Origin: Hirudinaria manillensis
Lineage: Eukaryota > Annelida > Clitellata > Hirudinida > Hirudinidae
Assembly (NCBI GenBank): GCA_034509925.1
Contig: CM067526.1
Span: 3,787,501 to 3,851,500, forward strand
Reading direction: 5' to 3'
Length of the DNA: 64,000 nt
Shown piece after piece: positions 1 to 13,693 of this stretch. Within the stretch, counting starts at the first letter, position 1; each line of letters begins with the position of its first letter. The translations under genes and the position numbers were made by a program. The notes beneath the pieces were generated by a model that did no database searches, was not told the origin of the DNA, and saw only the letters and a list, made by a program, of their open reading frames with translations.

Positions 1-164
1 ATCCATCCATCCATCCATCCATCCATCCATCCATCCATCCATCCATCCATCCATCCATCCATCCATCCATCCATCCATCCATCCATCCATCCATCCATCC
101 ATCCATCCATCCATCCATCCATCCATCCATCCATCCATCCATCCATCCATTCATTCATTCATTC
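1..164. repeat. (ATCC)37 followed by (ATTC)4 microsatellite, cut by window start
   Basis: A perfect tetranucleotide array runs from the first base to about 148 and then changes to ATTC for four units. The true length is unknown because the array begins outside the window. The same motif on the opposite strand (GGAT) recurs at 48,079 and 56,519. Confidence 0.98.
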
Positions 165-1017
165 TTCGATCCTTCGTGGATTTCATTGTCGTACGTAACT
201 GTTGTATGCAGTTATTGAATTTCTCTTCGTCGTTGTCTGAAGGCAGAGATGGTTTTGTACTCGTTAAACTGTTTAAACTCGAAATGATTTTATTAAATTC
301 TTAAATTTTTATCACTCTCTTTATCATTAATAAAAGCAACAATTTAAATTGTTCGGCTTTTCCTTAAAAAGAGATTTTTATGTTATTATTATTATTATAG
401 CAGCAATTTCTCTAATAAATAATTTCTATTATAACACCAGCATCTGGAGATGATAACGGATGAAAATATAATTGTAACAGTGATAAGAGTTGATAGTAAG
501 TACTTGATGAACTATGTTATTATTATTTTTAATATTCCATCTCTTATACGTTAAATTAATTAATTTATTATTATTATTATTATTTATTATTTACTAATTT
601 CTTTTCCACCGGTGTAGCGCTTAAGAATTATGGAAATATTTCAAATCATTTTATTAAACTTGAATTTTATCCCCAAAAATTATTAAATTATTTTAAATTG
701 ATTTTCAATTTTATTTGAAAAATTGTGAAAATAAGTTTGTTGAACTGACTTGATGAAAAATGTCTGTCGATTTTTTTTTGTTGAAGATTCTCTTCGTATT
801 AGTCGACGTTTGATTCGTAAGTTGATGAAATATATTAAAAGTATTTTTTGTAAATGAATTTGAATATTGATTATTTGGAAATAACATAAAATTTATCATG
901 AAAGTAAAAAAAAATTTAATTGAGATTTCTCTTAAACTCCCTTTGGTCATCTAAGGATAAGAAGCTGAAAACGCCAGTGAGGATCATCAAAGGGCCAACG
1001 ACAGAATTAAAGTTCAA

Positions 1018-1112
1018 CATCATCATCATCGTCATCATCGTCATCGTCATCATCGTCATCATCATCGTCATCATCATCATCATCGTCACCATCATCATCA
1101 TAGTCATCATCG
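1018..1112. repeat. Impure (ATC/GTC)n trinucleotide array
   Basis: The array is CAT/CGT units with interruptions at a single phase, so it reads on the minus strand as mixed GAT and GAC codons. Long reading frames across it on both strands are low-complexity artefacts. Confidence 0.9.
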
Positions 1113-1569
1113 GCACCATTTTAATCAGTGTCACATATGTCATCGTCGTCGTCATAGTCACCATCGCCTCGTTGTTCATGTTGTCGTCTCATATTTTGTG
1201 AAAATTAGAAATATTTCGGAGACAGGTGTCGCTAACATTCGATGGGAATTACTTGTGAATTATTTTTTTAGTTTTTAAAATATTCCCAATAATTGGCAAG
1301 TTTTATCCTGAAATCAGAACCGCCCGCTTCGTAATTGGAAACCATTTTTCAGCATTCATTTGAATAACTGATTTAACAGACAAATATTTTTAAATATTTA
1401 TTTATTTTTTGAAATATATTTTTAATAATGACCTATAAAAAGACCTTATTCTCATTTGAACCATTCCGTTTCAACATTATATCGAAATAAGTTGCAAATG
1501 AAATTTAATTATATTATTAAACATAATATAAAATGGTAAAATAAAAATTATTGTTCATATTAAATAATA

Positions 1570-1576
<7 letters not shown>

Positions 1577-1607
<31 letters not shown>

Positions 1608-1680
1608 TATTATTATTATTAATAATAATAATTATTATATTATTATTATTATTATTATTATTATAATTATTATTAGTATT
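1577..1680. repeat. (AAT)n joined to (ATT)n, self-complementary array
   Basis: An AAT run is followed directly by an ATT run, then a second AAT/ATT switch. The whole block is largely self-complementary and could extrude as a hairpin. Confidence 0.85.
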
Positions 1681-1856
1681 CGTGATAATCAATCGTAAAA
1701 AACAGCAACTTTAAAGATTTTCAGTCACAACGATACCCCACGGAGTGTGGCAAGAGAAACGAAAGTGAAACTCGATGTGCCAACGTTGTTATCGCTTTCA
1801 AAGCGATTGGTGGACAATTGAAGAAAGCTGTTGAAGTGGAACGGAAGCATATGGAC

Positions 1857-1926
1857 GGACGGATGAACAGATGGAGGGACGGATGAACAGATGGAGGGAC
1901 GGATGAACAGATGGAGGGACGGATGG
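1857..1926. repeat. 20-bp minisatellite, about 3.5 copies
   Basis: A 20-bp unit beginning GGGACGGATGAACAG repeats almost perfectly three times, with a partial copy ending in GGACGGATGG. It probably grew out of a GGAC/GGAT tetranucleotide array. Confidence 0.9.
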
Positions 1927-2055
1927 AAGTATGCAAGGTGTGAAGGCAATGGATCTCAATTTGTGGGCGAAAAAGTACAGATACAAAATACATCACAGCA
2001 TAACAAGACAGGATGCAATAATAAGTATCGTGATATACGACCAGAATTGACGGGA

Positions 2056-2130
2056 TATTATGCACTATTTACATAGTTATTATGCACTATTTATACAGTT
2101 ATTATGCACTATTTACATAGTTATTATGCG
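2056..2130. repeat. About 26-bp tandem repeat, three copies
   Basis: Three successive units each contain TATTATGCACTATTTA, with small differences in the ACATAG/TACAG part. Confidence 0.85.
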
Positions 2131-2360
2131 CTACATAAACCCACGTTATCGGTCCCAATTTCCCGGAAGAAATTTTTGAAAAGTTTAAGGAAATGCCAAG
2201 GTTTAAATGTCTCAGACGAGCTTTTTGTGATCGTTTTTACGTTTATACGTAAAAAACCAAGCAAATGTTTCGCGGCATGGTCATGTTCGTGGTATGTATT
2301 TGAGTACAGGCTTCAGATGCTGCCAACATCGTTGATGTCATCTTTATCATTGGGTCACCA

Positions 2361-2630
2361 TTTTTTTTTTTGAGTTTATGAGTTTATTGAACAAACAGTT
2401 ATGTACACAAACGAAACAAATGAAACTTAAAATACAAAATAAACTCATAGGTCAGTCTTAAGGAAGCGCAAGCTTCCGCTAAACAGACTGGCCCTGGAAA
2501 TCATAATATAATATATATAAATACAACCATGTAAACTCAAACAGCTCTCACTAGATGAGACTTATACAATTTCTTAAACAATAAAAACAATAACTCAAAA
2601 GGACATGAATGTAAACAACTTAATTCCCTA
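2361..2630 (-). mobile_element. 3' end of a poly(A)-tailed retroposed sequence
   Basis: On the minus strand an AATAAA signal (complement of 2,383-2,388) is followed about 12 bases later by an 11-base poly(A) tract (T run at 2,361-2,371). This is the layout of a polyadenylated RNA copied into DNA. About 75 bases upstream in that strand is a perfect hairpin with arms GGAAGC and GCTTCC around GCAA (2,462-2,477). A stem near the 3' end is common in LINEs and SINEs. I found no reverse transcriptase remnant and cannot fix the 5' limit, so the element is either a 5'-truncated LINE or SINE or a processed transcript. Confidence 0.5.
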
Positions 2631-2919
2631 ATTGAATCTGGTATAGAGGCATCACTATCAAAACCACCACCACCATCGACGTCGTCGTCATCACAGTCAT
2701 TGTAGTCATCATCGTACTCGTCATCATCATCGTCAAAAGCAATGTGGCGTAGAAGGCAAAGCGCTTGAGTTCAAAGTCCATAATTCCGTGGGGACTCCAA
2801 TGAAAAGGACAAACATATAAAACAGCACGGATGTCATAAATATTCATGTTCTCAGATATAAAGAGCTTTTCATGAATAAACATGATACTGCTTCATTTCA
2901 CTTTCTACGTGGTCAGGAA

Positions 2920-3075
2920 AATTTGGCGGGAATTTTTCACACAAAGCTCGCCATGATTGGACAATCTGACAAATGGCCCTGTGAACGCCGGCCAATCAAA
3001 TCAAACCAGGTCAAATGGGTACGTGTTCATCACGTGACTAAGGCCGTGAGAACCGCGGGTGACTTTATTAAGGTT
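2920..3075. promoter_or_regulatory. Promoter-like patch with E2F, CCAAT and CACGTG motifs
   Basis: TTTGGCGGGAA at 2,922-2,932 is a textbook E2F site. It is followed by an ATTGG box near 2,956, a CCAAT box near 2,993 and TCACGTGA at 3,030-3,037. The patch is clearly less AT-rich than its flanks. I cannot see an exon starting next to it on either strand, so the target is unknown. Confidence 0.35.
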
Positions 3076-3847
3076 TAATCTCTTTCCATTCAGTGTCCCC
3101 CTCAAAGAGTTTAAAGTTGTCGCGCAGGGAAACATTTCGATGTTTTAACATTTTAATATTTAAATATTTAAAAAAAATATACTTCAAAAAACCTTTGGCT
3201 ACTCCAACCTTTTCAGAAATATAAGCTAGCAATGGACGAAATTAGCACTTCTTTTTAGCTCTTTTATGACTAAAATTAACTCGAGATAAAATATTTATAA
3301 CAAAAAATTAAAAAATAAATAAATAAATATGGATTTCTTTGTATCTAGTAAGAGAAATATTTCAAGGACAATGTTTGATTCCACCTAAAAAGATGATTAT
3401 TTAATTATTTACATGAATATTTAATTAACCTCCGATTGCAACCTTCACGACGATTCAGAAATTCATCACGTGATCTATTCCGTCCTGACAGGTTTCTGAT
3501 CAGAATTCCTTCACAATCACTCATGAGTGGTGTGAAATCACCATCAACATCATCGTCGTCGTCGTCGTCATCATCATCATTTTTATTGTCGTCGTTGTCG
3601 TCATGAACAACAACGACAAAATTAGAAATAATGTTATTAATGCTGATACCAATAATAATATTAATAATAATAATAAAAAAATAATAATAATAAAAATAAT
3701 AATAATGTCGTAAATAGAAATAATAAATATCAAAACCTGTGAAAAGAGAAGATTAAGTAGGAGGAAGGTGATGATTGCAGAGGATAAATTTTGGGCTTTA
3801 GGAAAAAATTTCTAATTAATTATTTAATCCATCCAAGGGTTTGTCGC

Positions 3848-3899
3848 TGCTATTAATATTATTATTATTATTATTGTTATTATTATTATTCATATTATT

Positions 3900-3930
<31 letters not shown>

Positions 3931-3939
3931 TTATTATTA

Positions 3940-3975
<36 letters not shown>

Positions 3976-3989
3976 TATTATTATTATTA

Positions 3990-4048
<59 letters not shown>
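3848..4048. repeat. (ATT)n microsatellite, about 200 bp
   Basis: A long ATT array has rare GTT, CAT and single-base interruptions. The leucine-rich and tyrosine-rich frames through it are artefacts of the repeat. Confidence 0.97.
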
Positions 4049-4700
4049 AGAATAAAATGGTTTGTGTTCGAAACAAAGTTATTTTCATTTCGTAATATTT
4101 TGAAATAAAAATAAATAATAAAACATAACGCGGAACACAACTCATAATATTCGAAACTCAATAAGTGCCAGCCCTTGATGCAATACATAATACATAATAC
4201 ATACACAAACACCACAAAAATACAACTCAAAATACAGTAAATCACGATCCGTAAAGAGACACAATTACAATGCAAAATGCAAACTAAAACACCACGTGCC
4301 CATACAAAATGAGGACGTGAAACAAAAGAAAATGATTAACAGTTCCATTAAAAATGTCCGAAAGAAATCGAAGAAAGGGGGCCATAATAAACAAAAATAA
4401 ACATATAATAAGATAAATAAACATTATTATCTTCTATTTTCTAATCGTGCTTTAAGTTTCAACCTGGAAATCCAGAATACCATTTTTATGAATGTTGAGT
4501 CTGTATATTTGGACGATTGATCTGTTGTTGGGCTCGCTTACTCAAAGTTTATGTTCACTTTAACTAATGCAAATACGATAAAAATCAAAATAAATAAATT
4601 AATTAATAGATCAATCAATCTATCAAACATCCAATGGATCAATCAATCAAACAGAAAAACAAACAACCAGAGAACATACTGAATGGATGATAAGCTGACA

Positions 4701-4786
4701 TGATTGTAACGTGATTACATCGTGATTACAATGTGATTACATCGTGATTACAATGTGATTACATCGTGATTAAATTGTGATTGCAG
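4701..4786. repeat. 12/24-bp tandem repeat built on GTGATTAC
   Basis: The unit GTGATTACAATGTGATTACATC alternates two 12-bp halves (ACAAT and ACATC endings) over about seven half-units. This suggests a 12-bp repeat that duplicated again as a 24-bp dimer. Confidence 0.85.
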
Positions 4787-5989
4787 CAGATCACAGCAGG
4801 GTACTTTGGTGGTAGAGGTTCAATCCATTACCGTGCGATTTCCAGGAAATAATTTTTTAGGATTTAATGCATTCCTGGGTGGAAAAGAAAAGAAATTCCA
4901 ACCTGAAAAGTACTTTTTTTGCAAATGCTTTGTAAATGCCAATTAGATATTTTATCCGAACAAATCCGAAATAAATACCGAATTAAATTTATAATAATGT
5001 AAAAGTAAAATAAATATTCTCGTTGGAATTATGAATTTGTGATCTTTCAAAATCTGTTTCAACTAGACCTTTCTAGCAGGGATAAAGTTTGAAACCTCGT
5101 TTATGAAGAGTTTAAGCCGAAGGTATCTTAAAAAATATTTGTCTAACAAATTAATATAATTATAAATTAAATTCAATTAAATTTAACAAACTTGTTGGTT
5201 AATGCGATTCAAAAACTGCTCGTCGGGGTAAAGATTGATGACGTCACCGTTGACATTGGAATTAGAGGAATATTTTTCGTTAATAAATAAATAAATAATT
5301 ATTAATATTAATTAATATATAATAATATATACTTTCCATTTCTTAATTAATTATCTTTTTTTTTACTTTCAGTCCGAAGTTTCAATTGAAAATATTTATT
5401 GGAAAAATATTTCCGTGTTTTCCACTCTTTCGGAGATAAATCCTTTAAAATACGAGGTCATCGGGTGCACTTTCTTTCAGAAATCAGCATAGAATGAGCA
5501 CTTTTTATGCCCGTTTTTATGGACATCCAATCGATTTCAATTTCCTTTTAATTAATTATATATTAATTAATAATGATAATAATAATAATAATAATAATAA
5601 TAATTTGATAACAGATTGCATTTATTATAACGATATTTATGGCGTAAATGCTTATAAATTTTGGTTCAATGACGGATATAATTTCTTAAGCGACTGATTT
5701 CTTATGCCCTCGGTCTGGGGGGAATGTTGACATTAATTAGGTCGTCAGCCATGACGACAGTGACATCGCATCTTTATGTGCCCACCAAATCTGTATGCAC
5801 TGACTAGCCTTAGATAGCATCTTTGTGCCTCTACCACGATAGCGTATTTATGTATACAAACAAAGCCAAAACAGCATATTGTATGCATTATCAGACACAA
5901 AACACAAGCACAACATTTATAAATATTAAATCTAATAGCCACGTCGATTTTGATAGAGTTTGATGTGTCGAGATATGAACGTCGACAGC

Positions 5990-6075
5990 AATGACGAAGA
6001 CGACGACGATGACGATGACGATGACGACGACGATGACGACGACGATGATGATGATGATGATGATGAAGATGACTA
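5990..6075. repeat. Mixed (GAC/GAT)n array
   Basis: GAC and GAT triplets are mixed in the first two thirds, then the array is pure GAT. On the plus strand it lies inside a short acidic reading frame (5,963-6,100), which is treated as a finding and not as a gene. Confidence 0.9.
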
Positions 6076-9000
6076 CTTAGAGGATGTCGATGACGAGTGA
6101 AGCTTCGATGCTTAATGGCTTTGTCCGCTGAGTCATGGAGTAGGACAAAAAAAAAGTCTTCTTTCAGTATTCAGAAGAATAAATAATCAAAAGCGAAATT
6201 AAATAATTAAAATAAAATAAATAAAACAAAACCAAATAATTAAACGAAACCTGGAACAGTCATCGACATATGAATTTCACAAATTTAACGATAATTTCAA
6301 GAATATGTGATTCAATTCCGTTTTTTTTTTTTAATTACCACTGAATTACCTACCTGTAGGAATTTAATTTCACCTGAACTTGCATAGGTGGCGCTTATCG
6401 GGGCGCATGAATTAATAAAATGAAAAATAATTCAATCGCCATCTCCATGGAAACGTAATCGGCGTCTGAGATCCGTTTTTGCGTCGGTGGTTGTGCTTCA
6501 GAAGTTCCTGTGATTGATTACGTCATCAGGGCGGGGGGGTGACTTCCGTGCGGCAGATATCATGTCGTATGACCGAGGAGATGATGAATGGAATTATTTC
6601 ATTTTTATAAATGAATAATAATAATTAATATTATTAATTAGTTGATTAATAATTATTAATACTAATATCGTTAATTTATTAGTTTTTTTTTCTTCTTATT
6701 CGGTCGGCACCGTTTGGATCGCCTTTATTAACGATTTCGCACTCGCGGAAACAGAAATTCAAATCGGGATGAAGTCGTGCAGGTAAATTAGCCTCGTAAA
6801 ACAATTACAGATAAAATGCTGTAACAATGTCAGAGCTCCTAGGAAATTGCTTGGACGATGCTCCACTCCATTCATTTCATTCATAGATGTTCCACGGATC
6901 ACTTCAGCACTTCATTCGCAGATATTCCAAAAGGAGAAATATCTCTACGGAGTGCAAATCGATGAAAAATAGTGAATGATTATTTCTCTGGAAAGTGCTG
7001 ACAGTCCTATTGATTGGAAGGTGTTTCTTTCTTCTGCAGGGTAACTGAATACTCTGAATACTCTGAATACTCGTTCCAATACTTTCTAATAATAGATGAT
7101 GAGGTAAATCAAGCAGGAAATAACTCTTCTTAAATATTCCGCGAAAGCATCAGAAGGATATTATTATTATTACGTTGTTGCATAATTTTAAATAATTGTT
7201 GCGTTAATAATAATAATAATACCTACAAGGTCCGAATAATTTTAAGTGTGATTTCAAAGTCAACAATCTCACTGGACATCAAAGATGGCGCGTTCAGAAA
7301 GCAAAGCGTTCATCAAGTCTTTCGTCAAAAATTGCCACAGAACGAGTCAAACGACATTAGAAAGAGTGTCGCTATGATTGATGTTGTTGCGTGACAACAG
7401 CTTTACCTGATTGGTCCCTCGGCCGTGATGGACCATAATGGGGAAATTTGGAAACAAACCTGAAGTTTTATTGATGCTAAGTTGAATTTTTTATGACCTC
7501 ATGGTAAAATTAACTACAGAATTAGGAAGGAATAATGAAGATTAAACAAAATATATAATAACATAATAATGCATGATAATTAATTATATTGCTCCTACAA
7601 CATCACGTTTCTGCAACGATTTTACTTTCTCAACATTTTTAAAGATTTTTTTAAAACAGATTTTCAAAAATCAATTAACAAACTGCTGCAAAAAAATGAA
7701 ACCAAATTTATAAATTTAAATATTTATCAATGAATTACATCTGATAAGTTATAACATAGCAGCATTTTTATGACGTGAGATATGGAATTAAAATATAAAT
7801 TCAAATATTATATTTATTTAAAATATAAATTTAGATAATATATTTTATTATAAAAGTGTTATTCTACCTAACAAGACTCTTGACACAAGAGAGACACGAC
7901 ATTAAACGCTGAAACTCAAAACCTAGTTTGAAGCTTCCTAAATCTAAATTCCAAATTCTGCCTGGATTTCATTTCTAAAAAGTTTAATTAAAACTGTTCC
8001 GAAAATCAAATAAAAATTAAAATGAATTATGTCCAAAAATAAATCACATAAAACCGAATTTTAATAGTCAGTCGTTATATTAAAGTGCCAGTTATTAAAT
8101 AATATTATTCCATTTATAAACAAAATTTGAGAGACATAAATCACATAAATGTAGGATTACAGGAACATTCATGCCATTATAATTCTTAAAGGAGAATATG
8201 TATTGTAATTGTACCGTGCCGACCCCTTTGAAAAGAACAAGACGAGGTACACGTAGGCATTTCAAGATTTCAAGATGTAGGTTATTAAAATCAAACTTTA
8301 AAATCAAAAACACAGTTACAATTCCTGGCGAATCCTTTCAAATAATTTATTAATGAACATCATTTTTCACAAATGAATATTTTATTCTTCTTTAAAGTCC
8401 ACCAGAGGCGTTGTTTTTTTTTACGATTTTAACATTTTTTTTATTGAAATATTTACGTTGATGATTGATACCTTGCATGTTTCGGGCTTTGGTTAAATTT
8501 CCACATGTTCCTATAGCAAATCCTATAAATATATAAATCCTGTAATATATATTATATATTTTATGTTAAGGAATTTGTACTAAAGTACAATGCGCTCCTT
8601 GTTATTCTTCCTGCCAATTTATCCAGTTAGTAACTTGATGATTCGTTTTGATTTACGTTTCACCAAATGTTACAAACGTCATTTGATGAGCTACGTTTGA
8701 ATACCATGTTGAAATTTAACTTTTACATTGTGGAAAGTTTCTGCTGCGATTTTAATTTAAAATTCGAAACCGTCAACATGCGGAATCACTTATGGATCGT
8801 CAGAATATCCTCAGCGGACGACAACAAAAGAATGAAATTCTTAAATTCTCTCCGAAGACAAAAACTCCCCCAAAAGATCAATCTTCTTTTTCCATTTTGT
8901 TGCAAACATCTTTTCATGTTAACTGCTACTCGAAATTCACTGAATGGCAGACCGAGGTTGCTTATTGCTCATCTGTTTTCCTGAGTGATGGCTTAACTTT

Positions 9001-12000
9001 GTGAAGTGCCACTGAACTGTGCTGGGCAAAGGATTGTGGCCACCTTTCCTACCCTTTTAAAATTAGATTTAAACCTTGGCGGAAAATGAGAATTTGAATT
9101 TCATTCTGTTCTTTCAAAGCAGAAAGAAAGTTTCAAACGATTTTCTAAATAATTGATGATAACAATTAATCCTATTGTTGTTACGAATTATAATATTATT
9201 AATTAGTTAAGTAATTAAAGTTTTACCAATTTATTATTTCTGTGTTTAAAGAAATTGGAAACATTTCATGATAATTTGTTGATGATGATGATGATAGTCA
9301 TTAGCACTTCAAAAGAGGATTCTTCTACAGGGATTTTTCCCCAACCAGGTGTCCCTGACATTTTAAACAAGTATGTTTTTAAGTTAATGAATACTAATGT
9401 TATTAATAATTATAATTCCTTGTAAATTATAGTTAATTAAATAAAAATTATTTGTACGATATAATTAATTATGAATTATTGGTGATCACCCGTAAAAACA
9501 ATCTCGAAGCATGAGCCGATTAATATCCGGAAGTCATTCTTTTATTCTACATTTATTTATTTATTTATTTATATTTATATATATTTATTTATTCTATATC
9601 TATTTATTTATATTATTTATTTATTATTTTCATCAAAATGTTCGGTTGATGCAATTGTTTTAACGTTTCATTTCCTTCCAACGTTGTCAAATTAAATATT
9701 GATTAAATTAATTAAATGTTTTAAAATGTTATTTGAATTAATCAAATATAAATCATTTGCTAATTATTTTTGCTAATTATTTTTGCTAATTGAATTAATT
9801 ATATTTAATAATTTAATTAAACATTTACTAATTGTTAAGAATTAATTAAATTAATTGAGTTATTTGTCACCAAAATAAGGGACAAGCGTGATTTCAGCTC
9901 GTAAGATTGATTTCGTTTTCATCGGCTGAGGTGTTCCAATGGTTGACTGAAATGAATCAGGATTTGTTGGGTTCAATTCCTCACAAAGGCAGTTGATGTG
10001 GACGGATGACTCAATTTTAAAATTGCAGGCGAAGAATTTTAACAAAAAGAAATTGCAGACTAAATTCGCGGTCATTTCTTTTATTAAAACGTTAAATTAA
10101 AATGTTTTTGCAGCAAAAAAAATCAATTCCTTGGAATGAAATATTTTCACAAAGTCGTAGAATGTGGCAAATTAAAATTTTAAAATGAAATATGTCTTCG
10201 ACATAAATTTTAACTTTAATATTAATCAACTTTATTATTAATATTAATACAAAAAATATAAGTAAAATCTCAAATAATAATGTAATTATTAAAGTAATTA
10301 TTTTGAAAAAAATATTATTAATTTTAAAATTCTCCTTAATCTTAAACTTCCGATCCACTGGTACTTATGAAGACAGCTTCTGTCAATTCTTAAATAATTT
10401 TAAAATCTTCTCAACATTAGGAGAAGGTAAGGAAAATTAAGGCAAACATTTTGCAGAGAAATTTAAAAAATCAAAATAGAGAATTATAATAAGAATTAAT
10501 AGAATTAATTAATAATTATTAGAATTAAAACAATCATAATAATTTTAAAAAAGAAATCAAGAAGAAATTATGAAAGTCAGAATTGGTTAGCCACAGAAAA
10601 TGTTCGTTGTAAACATTTTGCAGATTTTAATGTTAAAAACAAACACGTTCAATAGAAGGACTATCAACATCAAATATCGATATATTTTAAATTGGCCTTC
10701 AAAGAAAAAACTCGATTAAAATATATTTTCTTAAAATAAATGAACATTGATCAACTCTCTGTTGCGAGAAACAATCGAACTGATCCACGTTCATCAGTGA
10801 CACGTCACGTGATGGCTGTTCACGTGATGATGACTTTCACTCAATTTTATGTAAAAAGTAAAATTATTTGGAATTAAAACAAATATAATTTTAAAAAAAG
10901 ATTTAAATCGGAAAACGTTCAAAAGTTAAACTAAACGGACTGACATCGTCATGTGACGGACCTAAAAATGCTGGACATCAAAGTCATAAACAACAACAAC
11001 AACTTAATAGTATCATCACCGTAACATTTAAATTGCCTTCGAAGAAATAGTTACAGCATCACGAATGAAAGAACTAATGAAAGAATTAAAAGATTACAAA
11101 TAATTAAAGAAGACGATCCTGAATTGTTTGTAATTTACACAAAAATGTCTTTAATTTACTGGATGCAATAATTTTAGCGAAGGAGCTTTGAATCAAAGAG
11201 TCTAAGAAAATATCTAAGTTTTATTTTTTGAACGTTTTAAAATAACAGGGTGGCCATCGATTGAATAATTTATTATAAAAAAAGGGAAATGATTTTTAAT
11301 CCCGCTGAAAATTTGGAAGGAATTTATGGCTTCCAATGATTTTCTTCTGTGCATCATTCTCTTGTGACATCAGCTTGGCTTCCCCAAAACGACGACTGAA
11401 AAACTATTTTTTTAATTTTTTTATTTATTTATTTTTTATTTTTTGCCATCCATAACAGACTATATTTTAATGGCTGCACTTTTCAAACTGTGTCCGCGAG
11501 AAGAATGTCTGGTTTGTTTGTTTTTTTTTTAAATTATTTCATTTTTTATTTATTTTTTAATCTTTGATTTGCAATCGCAGTTTCATGTTTACTCTGACAA
11601 CTGCTTTCGATAGGAACATTTACCAGTGCGTCATCATCGTCATCGCTATGATAATCGTCATTATCGTCATCATCACTATAACCACCGTCATCGTCGTCAT
11701 CACAGTTTCATGTTCACTCCAAGGAAGGACACTGGTAAAGATGGATGCCCCAAATCCTCCCCCGAGGAAGTGGAAGTGTTGAATTAATTAAATTGTTGCG
11801 AAATATTGCGAAAATACCACGAGACGTGTTCACTTGAACAGCAAATCAGATCTCGTCCGATATACCGGCACCTATCGTCATCATCGCCTTCATCATCTCC
11901 ATCATCATCGTCATCGTCATCGTCATCACCTCAATGTGTAACCACGATCTCTCGGTTTTCGCCTCATTACAACGTTTGTGTCCGTGGAATTCAATTTATA

Positions 12001-13693
12001 GATCCTGAAAATGGCAAATTTTCCACACGACAAACAATCGATGCACGACATTTGAACAATTTACAAACTTCGCCATATTTTGACTTTAAACCAATTTATT
12101 CAATTTAAGACTTTTAAAACTTTTTTAAGCTTATTTTTACTTTTAACTATTCCAAATGCAACGTCATTTCAAAGCTCCTATCGCATAAATTATTTCCCTG
12201 AAACGCCACGTAATAATTATGTAATAATTATAGATAAACTAGGAATAATATATTCCTTCATTCACCATCGTAGATTCTGCTGGATTTCACCATAAATCAA
12301 ATAAAAATGTAAGTGCTTCCTTTCCAAAACTGCTTCTAAGGCGCTGGAATAAAATCCAGGGCCGTGTTTATGTCATCCCTCTACTTGCTCCTAACCTCGT
12401 CTGTAAAAGCTGATGCACGGCATAATTAAAACATAAATATGATGCAACCGTGCGAGTATTTCTTTTCGGTTTATTTGTACAAAAATGGAGTGAAAACATG
12501 TTAAGAAAAGCCAATGTAAACAATTAGAAATAAAATATATTAAACGAAATTAAGAATAATTATTCTTAATTCTGAATAAAATGTCGTCAATTGTAAAGTA
12601 ATGGACGATTAATTGCTGCCAGCCGAGCAAACATCGCTTGTAATTGGTCCCTTTTAGGAACACTAAAAAGTCAAAGACGTTTTCATTGTTCGTGACACAC
12701 AAAAACAAATGCATTTTTTGGACAAATCATTAAAATTAAATTAAAAATAAAAATAAAATAAAATAAGACAAAAGTCAATTGAAAAATTGGTTCAAAAAAT
12801 TAAATGTTTTAAATTACCACCCGCGACATCTCCAGTGGCAGAGAAAAATGCCATCGAATTTACAATCCACCCACAGAGATCGCTTATTTTATTTATTTAT
12901 TTATTTTATTGAAAAATTGTGAAAATTCTGCAATAACTGAACAGAAATTAAATTAATAATGCAATAATAGAAAATATATTTGAAAATGTCCACCTTTTAC
13001 AATCAATTCCTTAATTTTTATTTCTTTAATTAAAGCTGATATTGAAAATACTTTCAAGGCACTGAATTTAGAACATTTTGTATGAAAATGTATGATAAAT
13101 AATTTATAAAATGTTTTTGAACTTTAAATATTTAATAATAATAATGTTGTTTATATTAATATTTATTTAAGTTATCACATGAAAAACATTAAAAATAAAA
13201 CTGAACACTAATTTCTTATTTATAAACAATAAATTCAAATATATTTTTAATTATTACATTCGAAAATGTTGTTGTCATAAATCCATCCTTCGAAATTGTC
13301 AGAATTTACAGAATTGAATTCTAATTAGAATTAATGTTATATTAATTAAGATTAATCGTAAATAATTCAATTTAGGAAAAAATAATTTTTATTCGGAAAT
13401 AAAAACATTTCATAAATAAATTGAGTTAGTCGGTTACGTGAGGAATGAATATAAACGATATTTATTTGATTACAATTTATTTTATATAATATGTAATTTA
13501 ATTTATATATTTATAATTTAATATATTTTATTTAATATTTTCTATTAAACTGAAGAAATACGTCGAGCAAATACGAATGATGAATGTTATTATAAACTAG
13601 CGGTGCCCGGCCACGCGTTGCTGTGGCTCAATTTCATTAATATTAAAAGAAAGAAATTTAGCACATGTTTGCTAAGATGTTTATTTTACAATT

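Larger units (their letters stand above)
165..13596. other. Gene-poor intergenic stretch
   Basis: I see no ORF with a recognisable domain, no convincing exon chain and no RNA gene here. The sequence is AT-rich with many mono-, di- and trinucleotide arrays, listed separately. Short higher-GC islands stand out at about 2,920-3,075, 5,220-5,260, 6,360-6,560 and 10,740-10,830. They carry CCAAT, CACGTG or TGACGTCA motifs and could be regulatory. Confidence 0.6.

Noticed and set aside
8667-9004. Overlapping 105- and 70-codon plus-strand frames
   Set aside because: No domain, biased only by local composition, and no splice or promoter context. I could not support a gene.
11806-12108. 100-codon frame with a long Ser/Pro tract
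   Set aside because: The tract is an ATC/GTC-type array read in another phase, and its ends show no recognisable motif.
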